From Cupriavidus campinensis (GTDB lineage: Bacteria; Pseudomonadota; Gammaproteobacteria; Burkholderiales; Burkholderiaceae), in the NCBI RefSeq assembly GCF_905397395.1, contig NZ_CAJPVH010000002.1, forward strand, positions 186,001 through 250,000: DNA of 64,000 bases, given 5' to 3'. The position numbers and the translations under genes are program-made. The number at the start of each line of letters is the position of its first letter. The first letter of the stretch is position 1. Positions 17,683 to 24,483 of the stretch are shown here, piece after piece. The notes under the pieces were generated by a model. The model was not told the DNA's origin and made no database searches. It was given only the letters and a program-made list of their open reading frames with translations.

Positions 17683-18720
17683 ATGAAAGGCTATACCAAG
17701 GGTTTCGCCGTGCTGCTGGGGCTTGGACTGCTGTTGCCGGCGGCGGGCGCGATGGCGGCCTGCAGCCAGGTGACGCAGGCGGACATCGACGAGTGGACCG
17801 TGAAGGGGCTTCCGAATATCGACGTCATTCAGAAGGAGATCAGCTTCCATGTGACCTTCCCGTCGACCATCGATGTCCAGCCTGACCTTCCGGTTGGCGA
17901 GACGTTTGGCAGCGGGGCGTCCCCGAGCTTGGGAAGCAGCACCGCCCTGTTGAACTGTGACTGGCGCACCGGCGGGCAGGTTCGCTATGCGTTCGTGAGT
18001 CCGAAACAGGGCACCGCATTTCCGGGGGTGGTGGAATCCGGCATGAAGGGTATCGGCATGCGCCTCAGCTACGTCCGAGGCTCCGGGACGGTCAGCACAT
18101 TTCCCTTCATCGTGAACTTCGGGCCGGCGGAGCCCAATCAACCGTACTTTCCCGGCTTCCGCTCGGGGCTGCGGATGGTGATCGATTTTGTGAAGACCGG
18201 AGAGATGGACGTTTCGTCGACGTTCGGCGCCGGGGATATCGCCACGGCCATGGGCGATGGCGCGGGCGGACCGGTCATCCGGATCACCACCGGCAGTACG
18301 CGGATCAACGTGTTGCCCAGTTGTAGCCCAAGCACACCGACCCGGAACATCGACTTCGGTACGTTTGGCGCCAACAGTGTCTCGCAGACCGTGGGGCCTA
18401 CGCGACCCATCAACTTTGAAGTGACCTGTATCGGCCCTGCGTCCCCGAGCTCGATCACGGCCAAGCTTACTGGCACGCCGGACACGGAAAATCCCTCGCT
18501 GCTCAGGAATACAGGCGCGCAGCACCTTGGCATCAGGGTCAAGGATCGAGACAGCGATACCGTACTCAGGCCCAACGACAACGCCAGCGTCATTACCAAG
18601 CCCGGCAACAGCAAGCTGTTCACATACAACCTTGATGCCACCGTGCTACGCACCGGGACGCAGACCCCGACCGCCGGTCTGATCAATGCCACAGCCGTAT
18701 TCACCATGGCGGTCAACTGA
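17683..18720 (+). CDS. Fimbrial tip-adhesin-like protein (two-domain, chaperone-usher type)
   Basis: A 345-residue secreted protein. A signal peptide (MKGYTKGFAVLLGLGLLLPAAGAMA) precedes an N-terminal domain of about 190 residues with no recognisable relatives and a C-terminal domain (about 205-345) with pilin features: the first cysteine in VLPSCSPSTP, the second in FEVTCIGP, and the terminal ATAVFTMAVN donor-like strand. This layout, lectin-like domain plus incomplete pilin domain, is that of FimH-type tip adhesins. It lies after tssA, 5.3 kb away from the pilin-chaperone-usher genes at 23.0-27.8 kb, with a glycosyltransferase and clpV between. The adhesin role is inferred; the receptor is unknown. 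Confidence 0.75.
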   Translation: MKGYTKGFAVLLGLGLLLPAAGAMAACSQVTQADIDEWTVKGLPNIDVIQKEISFHVTFPSTIDVQPDLPVGETFGSGASPSLGSSTALLNCDWRTGGQVRYAFVSPKQGTAFPGVVESGMKGIGMRLSYVRGSGTVSTFPFIVNFGPAEPNQPYFPGFRSGLRMVIDFVKTGEMDVSSTFGAGDIATAMGDGAGGPVIRITTGSTRINVLPSCSPSTPTRNIDFGTFGANSVSQTVGPTRPINFEVTCIGPASPSSITAKLTGTPDTENPSLLRNTGAQHLGIRVKDRDSDTVLRPNDNASVITKPGNSKLFTYNLDATVLRTGTQTPTAGLINATAVFTMAVN

Positions 18721-18728
18721 AGGCGACG

Positions 18729-20120
18729 GTGGCTGGCAACGTGATGGCCGAGAGAATCTTCGTGCAGATGGCAAGCTATCGGGATCCCCAACTGATCCCG
18801 ACCTTGCACAGCCTGGTCAGGCAGGCCTCCCGGCCGGATCGGCTGCGCGTGGTGGTGTGCTGGCAGCACGGCCTCGACGAGATGATCGGCATGTTCTTCG
18901 CACATGGCTTCTCGCATTGGCAAGTGGTGATGCGCGCCGGGCGCACCGTGCATCGGCTGGTGCTGGCGGAAGCGGCGGTCGAACTGATCGATGTGCCCGC
19001 GATGGAAAGCCAGGGCGCCTGCTGGGCGCGGAACCTGATCCAGCAGCAGTACGCTGGCGAAGACTATACCTTGCAGATCGACTCCCACCATCGCTTCGTC
19101 CACGGCTGGGACGGGATGGCCATCGAGATGCTCGAGTCGCTGCGCGACGAAAGCGCGAGGCCTGTGCTGACGGCCTACCTGCCGGCCTTCGAGCCACGGG
19201 GCGAAGACCCGTCGTGCCGAGGCGAGCATCCGACCTTCCTCATCTTCGACCGGTTCATTGCAGCCGGGGCGCTGCTTGTGGCGTCGCGCCGGATTCCGGG
19301 TTGGGAGGCGCTGGAAAAGCCGCTCAGAGCCCGCTTCTATAGCGGGCACTTTGCCTTCGCCGATGGCCATTTCGCGACGAATGTCCAGCACGATCCCGAG
19401 TATTTCTTTCACGGCGAGGAAATCTCGATTGCCGTGCGGGCCTTTACCCATGGATATGACCTGTACCACCCGCATCGTGTGCTGGCCTGGCATGAGTACA
19501 CGCGCGACTATCGCGCCAAGGTGTGGGATGACCACACCCCCGAAAATCGGGCCCGCGGCCTGGTGAAGATGGTCTGGTTCGAGCGCGACCGGCTGTCGCA
19601 GGAGCGTAATCGCGCCCTGCTTGGTGTGGATGATGTGAGTGCTGCGGGCGTCGATTTCGGTCCGTATGGACTCGGTCAGGTACGCACGCTGGCCGAGTAC
19701 GAAACCTATGCGGGTGTCAGCTTCGCGCGGCGCGCGGCCACGCCGGAAGCGCTGCGCGGGGATCTCCCCACGGCCGGCACAGACCATCCCGAGACCGCGC
19801 TCGCACGCCTGCGACGCTCCCATGACGTGGCTGTTGAGCTTTATCTCGGCGACCTCGATAGCTTGTCTGGCGTTAGTCACATCGCGTTCACGGTTCTTGC
19901 GGCGGATGGTGGCACGCTTCATGAAGAGCTTCAGCCCGCCAATGGGATGACGCGGATCCTCGCTGAGCACAACGGCTGGCTGTGCCGGCGACTCATCTTC
20001 CAATGCGGCGCGGATGACATTCCGATCCGCTTCATCGCCAGATTCGTCAATGTGGACGACGTCACCGTGCACGAACTGGCGCGCGATGTGCCGCCCTACG
20101 GCACCCCTATCTCGCCTTGA
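18729..20120 (+). CDS. GlcNAc-type glycosyltransferase (PF11397-like)
   Basis: A 463-residue (or 458 from the ATG at 18744) cytosolic protein. The N-terminal ~290 residues match the GlcNAc glycosyltransferase family: FVQMASYRDPQLIPTLHSL at the start, a DSH metal-site motif in LQIDSHHRFVHGWD, PTFLIFDRF, FHGEEISIAVRAFTHGYDLYHPH and the closing WHEYTRDYRAK. The C-terminal ~110 residues are a separate, unrecognised domain rich in beta strands. The GTG at 18729 has AAGG at 5-6 nt; the ATG at 18744 has no clear ribosome site. It lies between the adhesin and clpV. It could glycosylate the adhesin, a pilin or a T6SS protein, but the acceptor is not identifiable from sequence. Confidence 0.75.
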   Translation: MAGNVMAERIFVQMASYRDPQLIPTLHSLVRQASRPDRLRVVVCWQHGLDEMIGMFFAHGFSHWQVVMRAGRTVHRLVLAEAAVELIDVPAMESQGACWARNLIQQQYAGEDYTLQIDSHHRFVHGWDGMAIEMLESLRDESARPVLTAYLPAFEPRGEDPSCRGEHPTFLIFDRFIAAGALLVASRRIPGWEALEKPLRARFYSGHFAFADGHFATNVQHDPEYFFHGEEISIAVRAFTHGYDLYHPHRVLAWHEYTRDYRAKVWDDHTPENRARGLVKMVWFERDRLSQERNRALLGVDDVSAAGVDFGPYGLGQVRTLAEYETYAGVSFARRAATPEALRGDLPTAGTDHPETALARLRRSHDVAVELYLGDLDSLSGVSHIAFTVLAADGGTLHEELQPANGMTRILAEHNGWLCRRLIFQCGADDIPIRFIARFVNVDDVTVHELARDVPPYGTPISP

Positions 20121-20169
20121 ACGCCGCCCACCGGCGGACCCATTCCCCTCCCGGCATCTCTGTTACACC

Positions 20170-22878
20170 ATGACCACATCCAGAAAGACCTTGTTCGGCA
20201 AACTCGGCGAGACGCTGTTTCGCAGCATCGAATCGGCCACGACGTTCTGCAAGCTCCGCGGCAACCCTTACGTCGAGTTGGCGCACTGGCTGCACCAGAT
20301 CCTCGCGCTGCCCGACAGTGACATGCATCGCATCTGCCGCCACGGTGGCGTGGACCGCGAGAAGCTCGATGCGGATCTGGTTCGAGCACTCGCTGCGTTG
20401 CCTGCCGGCGCCAGCTCGATCAGCGACTTCTCGAACCACATCGACATCGCCATCGAGCGCGCCTGGGTGGTTGCGACACTAGAGTTCCGCGACCCGCGCG
20501 TGCGCGGCGCCTGGCTCATGGCGGCCCTGCTGAAATCGCCCGAGCTGCGGCGCGTACTCCTGTCGATTTCCCCCGAGTTCGCGAAGATCGGCGTGACGGA
20601 TCTGAATGCCATGCTGCCGGCCTGGATCATCGATTCGCCTGAGGAGGGGGATCAAGCCTACGAGAGCTCCGATTTCCCGGCCGCGATGCCCGGCGTGGCG
20701 TCCGGCGCCATGGGAGACGCCGCGGTGGCCGGTTCCCCGCTTGAGCAGTACTGCGTAGACCTGACTGCCCGCGCGCGTGCCGGTGGGGTCGATCCTGTGG
20801 TCGGCCGGGAACTGGAGATCCGCACGATGATCGACGTTCTGGTTCGCCGCCGGCAGAACAATCCCCTGCTGACGGGAGAGGCGGGCGTCGGCAAGACTGC
20901 CGTCGTGGAAGGGCTGGCGTTGGCCATCGCCCGGGGCGATGTGCCGTCGAAGCTGGCCGACGCAAAGCTCCTGAGCCTGGACGTTGGCGCGCTGTTGGCG
21001 GGCGCGAGCATGAAGGGCGAATTCGAGGCGCGCCTCAAAGGCGTGCTGGCCGCGGCGGAAGCGAGTGCGGGAACCGCAATCCTGTTTGTGGACGAGATCC
21101 ACACGCTGATCGGCGCGGGCGGGCAGGCCGGCACCGGCGATGCCGCGAACCTGCTCAAGCCGGCCCTTGCGCGCGGTACGATCCGCACGATAGGCGCAAC
21201 GACATGGGCCGAGTACAAGCGCCATATCGAGAAAGACCCGGCGCTGACGCGCCGCTTCCAGGTGCTGCAGGTCCATGAGCCGCAGGAGCCGGCGGCCATC
21301 GATATGGTGCGCGGGCTGGTGAAGACGTTCTCGCGTCACCACGGCGTGGTGGTCCTCGATGCGGCGATCCGCGCCGCGGTGGCGTTGTCACATCGTTACA
21401 TTCCGTCCCGCCAACTGCCCGACAAGGCCATCAGCCTGCTCGACACGGCCTGCGCCCGGGTCGGCCTGTCCCAACAAACGCGACCACGGGAGTTGCAGGA
21501 CGTGCAGCAGCAGTTGCTGGCGGCGCGCGCCGAGCTGGATCTGCTGGAAAGTGAAGCGCGCATCGGGCTCGAAGTCGACAGGAATCTGGAAGACGTGCGG
21601 GCCCGCATCGACGGATTGGAGGGTGAGGATGCGGCCGTCACCGCAAGGTGGGAGGCCCAGCGCGAGGCGGCGCAGGCATTGCTGTCCGCGCGCGAACGCA
21701 TGGAACGCCGTGCAGGCGTGGACGCCGAGCCTGATGGCGACTCCGAGCCGCCACCCTCCATGGAGGCGCTCCGCGAGCTCGAAGCGAGTATGACGGCACT
21801 TCAGGGTGAGGCGCCGCTTGTGTTTGCCGAAGTCAACGAGGCAATTGTGGCCGAGGTCGTCTCCGACTGGACGGGCATCCCCGCCGGCCGCATGCTGACC
21901 AATCAGGTCGCCGCTGTGCAGGCCCTCCCGTCCACACTCGCCAATCGGGTAATGGGGCAGGAAAATGCCCTGCATCGAATCAGCGAGCGGGTGCAGACCG
22001 CGCGCGCCGGGCTGACAGATCCGGGGAAGCCGCTCGGCGTATTCCTGCTGGTTGGCCCGTCCGGGGTGGGCAAGACCGAGACGGCACTGGCGCTGGCAGA
22101 GGCCCTCTATGGCGGCGAGCAGAACCTGATCACGATCAACATGAGCGAGTATCAGGAGGCGCACACCGTCTCCGGGCTCAAGGGCGCGCCGCCCGGATAT
22201 GTTGGCTATGGCGAAGGTGGCGTGCTGACCGAAGCGGTGCGGCGCCGTCCCTACTCGGTAGTTCTGCTCGATGAAGTGGAGAAGGCGCATCGCGACGTCC
22301 ACGAGATGTTCTTCCAGGTATTCGACAAGGGATACATGGAGGATGGCGATGGCCGCTACATCGACTTCAAGAATACGGCGATTCTCCTGACCAGCAACGT
22401 CGGCGCCGAGCTGATCTCCCATTTTCATACCGATACCTCGGATGCACCGGAACCCGATGCGCTGCGCGATGCGCTGATGCCGGCGCTGCTGAGTGCCTTT
22501 CCGGCGGCCTTCCTGGGCCGCGTGACCGTAGTGCCGTACCGCCCACTGGCGCATGCCTCGCTGTCGAACATCATACGCCTGCACCTCGACCGCGTTGTGC
22601 AGCGCATGCAGGACCATCACGACATCGCGGTGGGCTACAGCCAGGCGGTGGTCGACTACGTGATCGACCGTTGCCTTGTACAGGAGACGGGTGCGCGCGC
22701 GCTGATCGGCTTTATTGACCAGCACATCCTGCCGAGATTGTCGGCGCTCTGGCTGGAATCCGTTGCCTCGCGATCTGTCCTGACGCATATCGACGTCGAT
22801 ATCGACGACGCCAGGTTGACCCCTGCGACGGCACTTTGCCTGCACGTGCGCCAGGCAGAAATTCTGTCGCAGAACTAA
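20170..22878 (+). CDS. tssH: T6SS sheath-recycling ATPase ClpV (TssH)
   Basis: A 902-residue Hsp100/ClpB-type AAA+ ATPase. It has the N domain (about 1-165), AAA1 with Walker A GEAGVGKTA near residue 236 and Walker B ILFVDEIHT, a middle coiled-coil shorter than that of ClpB (about 430-540), and AAA2 with Walker A GPSGVGKTE near residue 629 and Walker B VVLLDEVEKAH. The TVSGLKGAPPGYVGYGEGG loop is the ClpV/ClpB substrate-pore region. It disassembles contracted TssBC sheath in the cytoplasm. The ATG at 20170 was chosen because family similarity begins there; the frame is open earlier only inside the glycosyltransferase gene. Confidence 0.95.
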   Translation: MTTSRKTLFGKLGETLFRSIESATTFCKLRGNPYVELAHWLHQILALPDSDMHRICRHGGVDREKLDADLVRALAALPAGASSISDFSNHIDIAIERAWVVATLEFRDPRVRGAWLMAALLKSPELRRVLLSISPEFAKIGVTDLNAMLPAWIIDSPEEGDQAYESSDFPAAMPGVASGAMGDAAVAGSPLEQYCVDLTARARAGGVDPVVGRELEIRTMIDVLVRRRQNNPLLTGEAGVGKTAVVEGLALAIARGDVPSKLADAKLLSLDVGALLAGASMKGEFEARLKGVLAAAEASAGTAILFVDEIHTLIGAGGQAGTGDAANLLKPALARGTIRTIGATTWAEYKRHIEKDPALTRRFQVLQVHEPQEPAAIDMVRGLVKTFSRHHGVVVLDAAIRAAVALSHRYIPSRQLPDKAISLLDTACARVGLSQQTRPRELQDVQQQLLAARAELDLLESEARIGLEVDRNLEDVRARIDGLEGEDAAVTARWEAQREAAQALLSARERMERRAGVDAEPDGDSEPPPSMEALRELEASMTALQGEAPLVFAEVNEAIVAEVVSDWTGIPAGRMLTNQVAAVQALPSTLANRVMGQENALHRISERVQTARAGLTDPGKPLGVFLLVGPSGVGKTETALALAEALYGGEQNLITINMSEYQEAHTVSGLKGAPPGYVGYGEGGVLTEAVRRRPYSVVLLDEVEKAHRDVHEMFFQVFDKGYMEDGDGRYIDFKNTAILLTSNVGAELISHFHTDTSDAPEPDALRDALMPALLSAFPAAFLGRVTVVPYRPLAHASLSNIIRLHLDRVVQRMQDHHDIAVGYSQAVVDYVIDRCLVQETGARALIGFIDQHILPRLSALWLESVASRSVLTHIDVDIDDARLTPATALCLHVRQAEILSQN

Positions 22879-22880
22879 CG

Positions 22881-22904
22881 GGAACTTTCGAACGCGTCAT
22901 ATAT
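22881..22904 (+). promoter_or_regulatory. Shared 24-bp element, copy 3 (before the fimbrial operon)
   Basis: GGAACTTTCGAACG is identical to the copy at 27785; the 17-bp core TCGAACGCGTCATATAT runs 22888-22904. It starts 2 bp after the clpV stop and ends 125 bp before the pilin start, in an otherwise gene-free 151 bp. Confidence 0.65.
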
Positions 22905-23029
22905 GCGTCGGGAATGCCGGCTTGTACGATGGTCTCGTCGTGAAGTGAGGCGGGATCCGAGTTAGGCCAACGCCGTTTTGCAGCAACAGCGGAAGGACTG
23001 AATCCGCATTCTTAATGGAAGGACGTTTC

Positions 23030-23581
23030 ATGAACAAGCAAGTACTCCAGGGTGCCGTCGCCGCTTTGGTCGCTATGGGCGCGGCATCGAACGCCATGGC
23101 ACAGGCCGTCGTCTCGCAGGGCCAGGTCAATTTCAATGGCCGGTTGACGGGGCAAACCTGCTCGGTCACCGCCGGTGATCGCAACCAGACCGTGACATTG
23201 CCGACCGTCGCGATTTCCAGCCTGACGGCGAAGGGCCATACCGCCGGTTCGAAGCCGTTCAGCATCGGTATCGAGAACTGCCCGGTCGGGGTCAACAGCG
23301 TGTCGGCGCACTGGGAGATCACGAACCTTAATCCAGAAACCGGGAACGCCCGCAACCTCGCAACGACGACTCCCGCAGGCAGCGTCGAAGTGCAATTGCT
23401 GGACCACGACGGCTCGGTGCTGCGTCTGGGCGACAGCGGCAAGCCCATTCAGGTGACGCGGACGGCCGCGGACGCTGTCGGTACCGCAACGCTGCACTAC
23501 GGCGGCCGCTACTACGCCACCGGTGCAACTTCCGCTGGCATGGTGTCGACCACCGCGAACTTTACCCTGGCTTACAACTAA
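23030..23581 (+). CDS. Type 1 fimbrial pilin (probable major subunit)
   Basis: A 183-residue chaperone-usher pilin. A signal peptide (residues 1-25, ending SNAMA) is followed by GQVNFNGRLTGQTCSVTAGD, the classic first strand with cysteine 1; cysteine 2 follows in IGIENCPVG. The protein ends GGRYYATGATSAGMVSTTANFTLAYN, with the penultimate aromatic and donor-complementing strand of FimA-like pilins. The ATG at 23030 has GGAAGGA at 7 nt; an ATG five codons earlier lies within that ribosome site. First gene of the operon and the only one with a strong ribosome site and a stable hairpin directly after it, hence probably the most abundant product. Confidence 0.9.
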   Translation: MNKQVLQGAVAALVAMGAASNAMAQAVVSQGQVNFNGRLTGQTCSVTAGDRNQTVTLPTVAISSLTAKGHTAGSKPFSIGIENCPVGVNSVSAHWEITNLNPETGNARNLATTTPAGSVEVQLLDHDGSVLRLGDSGKPIQVTRTAADAVGTATLHYGGRYYATGATSAGMVSTTANFTLAYN

Positions 23582-23592
23582 GGCACGCGGAA

Positions 23593-23625
23593 GATTGGCT
23601 GGGCCCGTTCGCGGGCTAGCCAATC
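23593..23625 (+). promoter_or_regulatory. Stable stem-loop with TTCG loop between pilin and chaperone genes
   Basis: The inverted repeat GATTGGCT...AGCCAATC with an inner GCCCG/CGGGC pair closes a TTCG tetraloop; only a small internal mismatch interrupts it. It starts 12 bp after the pilin stop, has no T-tract and ends 19 bp before the chaperone start. Likely an attenuator or an mRNA 3'-end protector raising pilin over chaperone and usher (inference). Confidence 0.65.
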
Positions 23626-23644
23626 AGGCGCCTGGAGATCAACG

Positions 23645-24385
23645 ATGCATGCCTGGAGATGGCTCTCCTTCCTGTTTGCGGCGACAGTGGGGCTGGCATC
23701 AATGTCGGCCCAGGCCGCGATCGTCATTACCGGTACCCGGGTCATCTATCCCGAGAAGAGTCGGCAAGTTTCCGTGCGGCTCAACAATGTCGAGGACACA
23801 CCAGTCTTGGTGCAGGCATGGATTGACGATGGTGACACTTCGGTTCCGGTCGAGAAGATCAATGTGCCGTTCGTCATCACGCCGCCGGTCTTCCGCGCAG
23901 AAGGTGGAAAAGGCCAGACGCTGCGGGTGAAGTTCACCGGCAAGACAATGCCTGCGGACCGCGAGACGGTCTACTGGCTCAACATCCTCGAGATTCCGCC
24001 AAAGCCGGTGGATGCGGATAGCCGGAACATGCTCCAGCTGGCGTTTGGCACGCGTATCAAGCTGTTCTATCGCCCCGCCGCGTTGCGCGACGACCCGTCC
24101 GCCGGGCGTGCCGGATTGACCTGGACGGCTGCACGGAACGCAGAAGGCAAGCAGGTGCTGCGTGTTGGCAATCCAACTGGCTATTACGTGTCACTCGACA
24201 GCGTGTCAGTCAAAGCTGGCACCACCGACATTGGCTACCAGCCCAAGATGGTCCCTCCATTTGGCAGCGCGGAGCTACCACAAGTCGGCGATCGCAATGT
24301 CTCCCCGCCAAGCGGTACGGCAATCGCCTACACCCTGCTCAACGACTTCGGCGCGACCGTCGAAGACGCCGCCATAGTCCAGTAA
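23645..24385 (+). CDS. Fimbrial periplasmic chaperone (PapD/FimC family)
   Basis: A 246-residue periplasmic chaperone. The signal peptide ends SMSAQA at residue ~24. The mature N-terminus AIVITGTRVIYPEKSRQVSVRLNN carries the conserved G1-strand arginine (TRVIYP). The family's second signature occurs as TLRVKFTGKTMPADRETVYWLNILEIPP, with the lysine that anchors the pilin C-terminus. The second Ig-like domain contains LTWTAARNAEGKQVLRVGNPTGYYVSL. It captures pilins and the adhesin by donor-strand complementation and hands them to the usher. The ATG has GGAG at 8 nt. Second gene of the fimbrial operon. Confidence 0.95.
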   Translation: MHAWRWLSFLFAATVGLASMSAQAAIVITGTRVIYPEKSRQVSVRLNNVEDTPVLVQAWIDDGDTSVPVEKINVPFVITPPVFRAEGGKGQTLRVKFTGKTMPADRETVYWLNILEIPPKPVDADSRNMLQLAFGTRIKLFYRPAALRDDPSAGRAGLTWTAARNAEGKQVLRVGNPTGYYVSLDSVSVKAGTTDIGYQPKMVPPFGSAELPQVGDRNVSPPSGTAIAYTLLNDFGATVEDAAIVQ

Positions 24386-24483
24386 CGCCAGCAGCCAACG
24401 CTAGCGCTTCCCGTAGTCGCCGTCAGCCGGTGATCCTGCCGCTGAGAAGGCGTGATCACATCAAAGCAAGGCGAAATGTTTCT

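Noticed and set aside
24430..24460. GTGATC...GATCAC repeats before the usher considered as an operator
   Set aside because: The site lies inside the fimbrial operon just before the usher start, and the sequences are short self-complementary 6-8-mers expected by chance.
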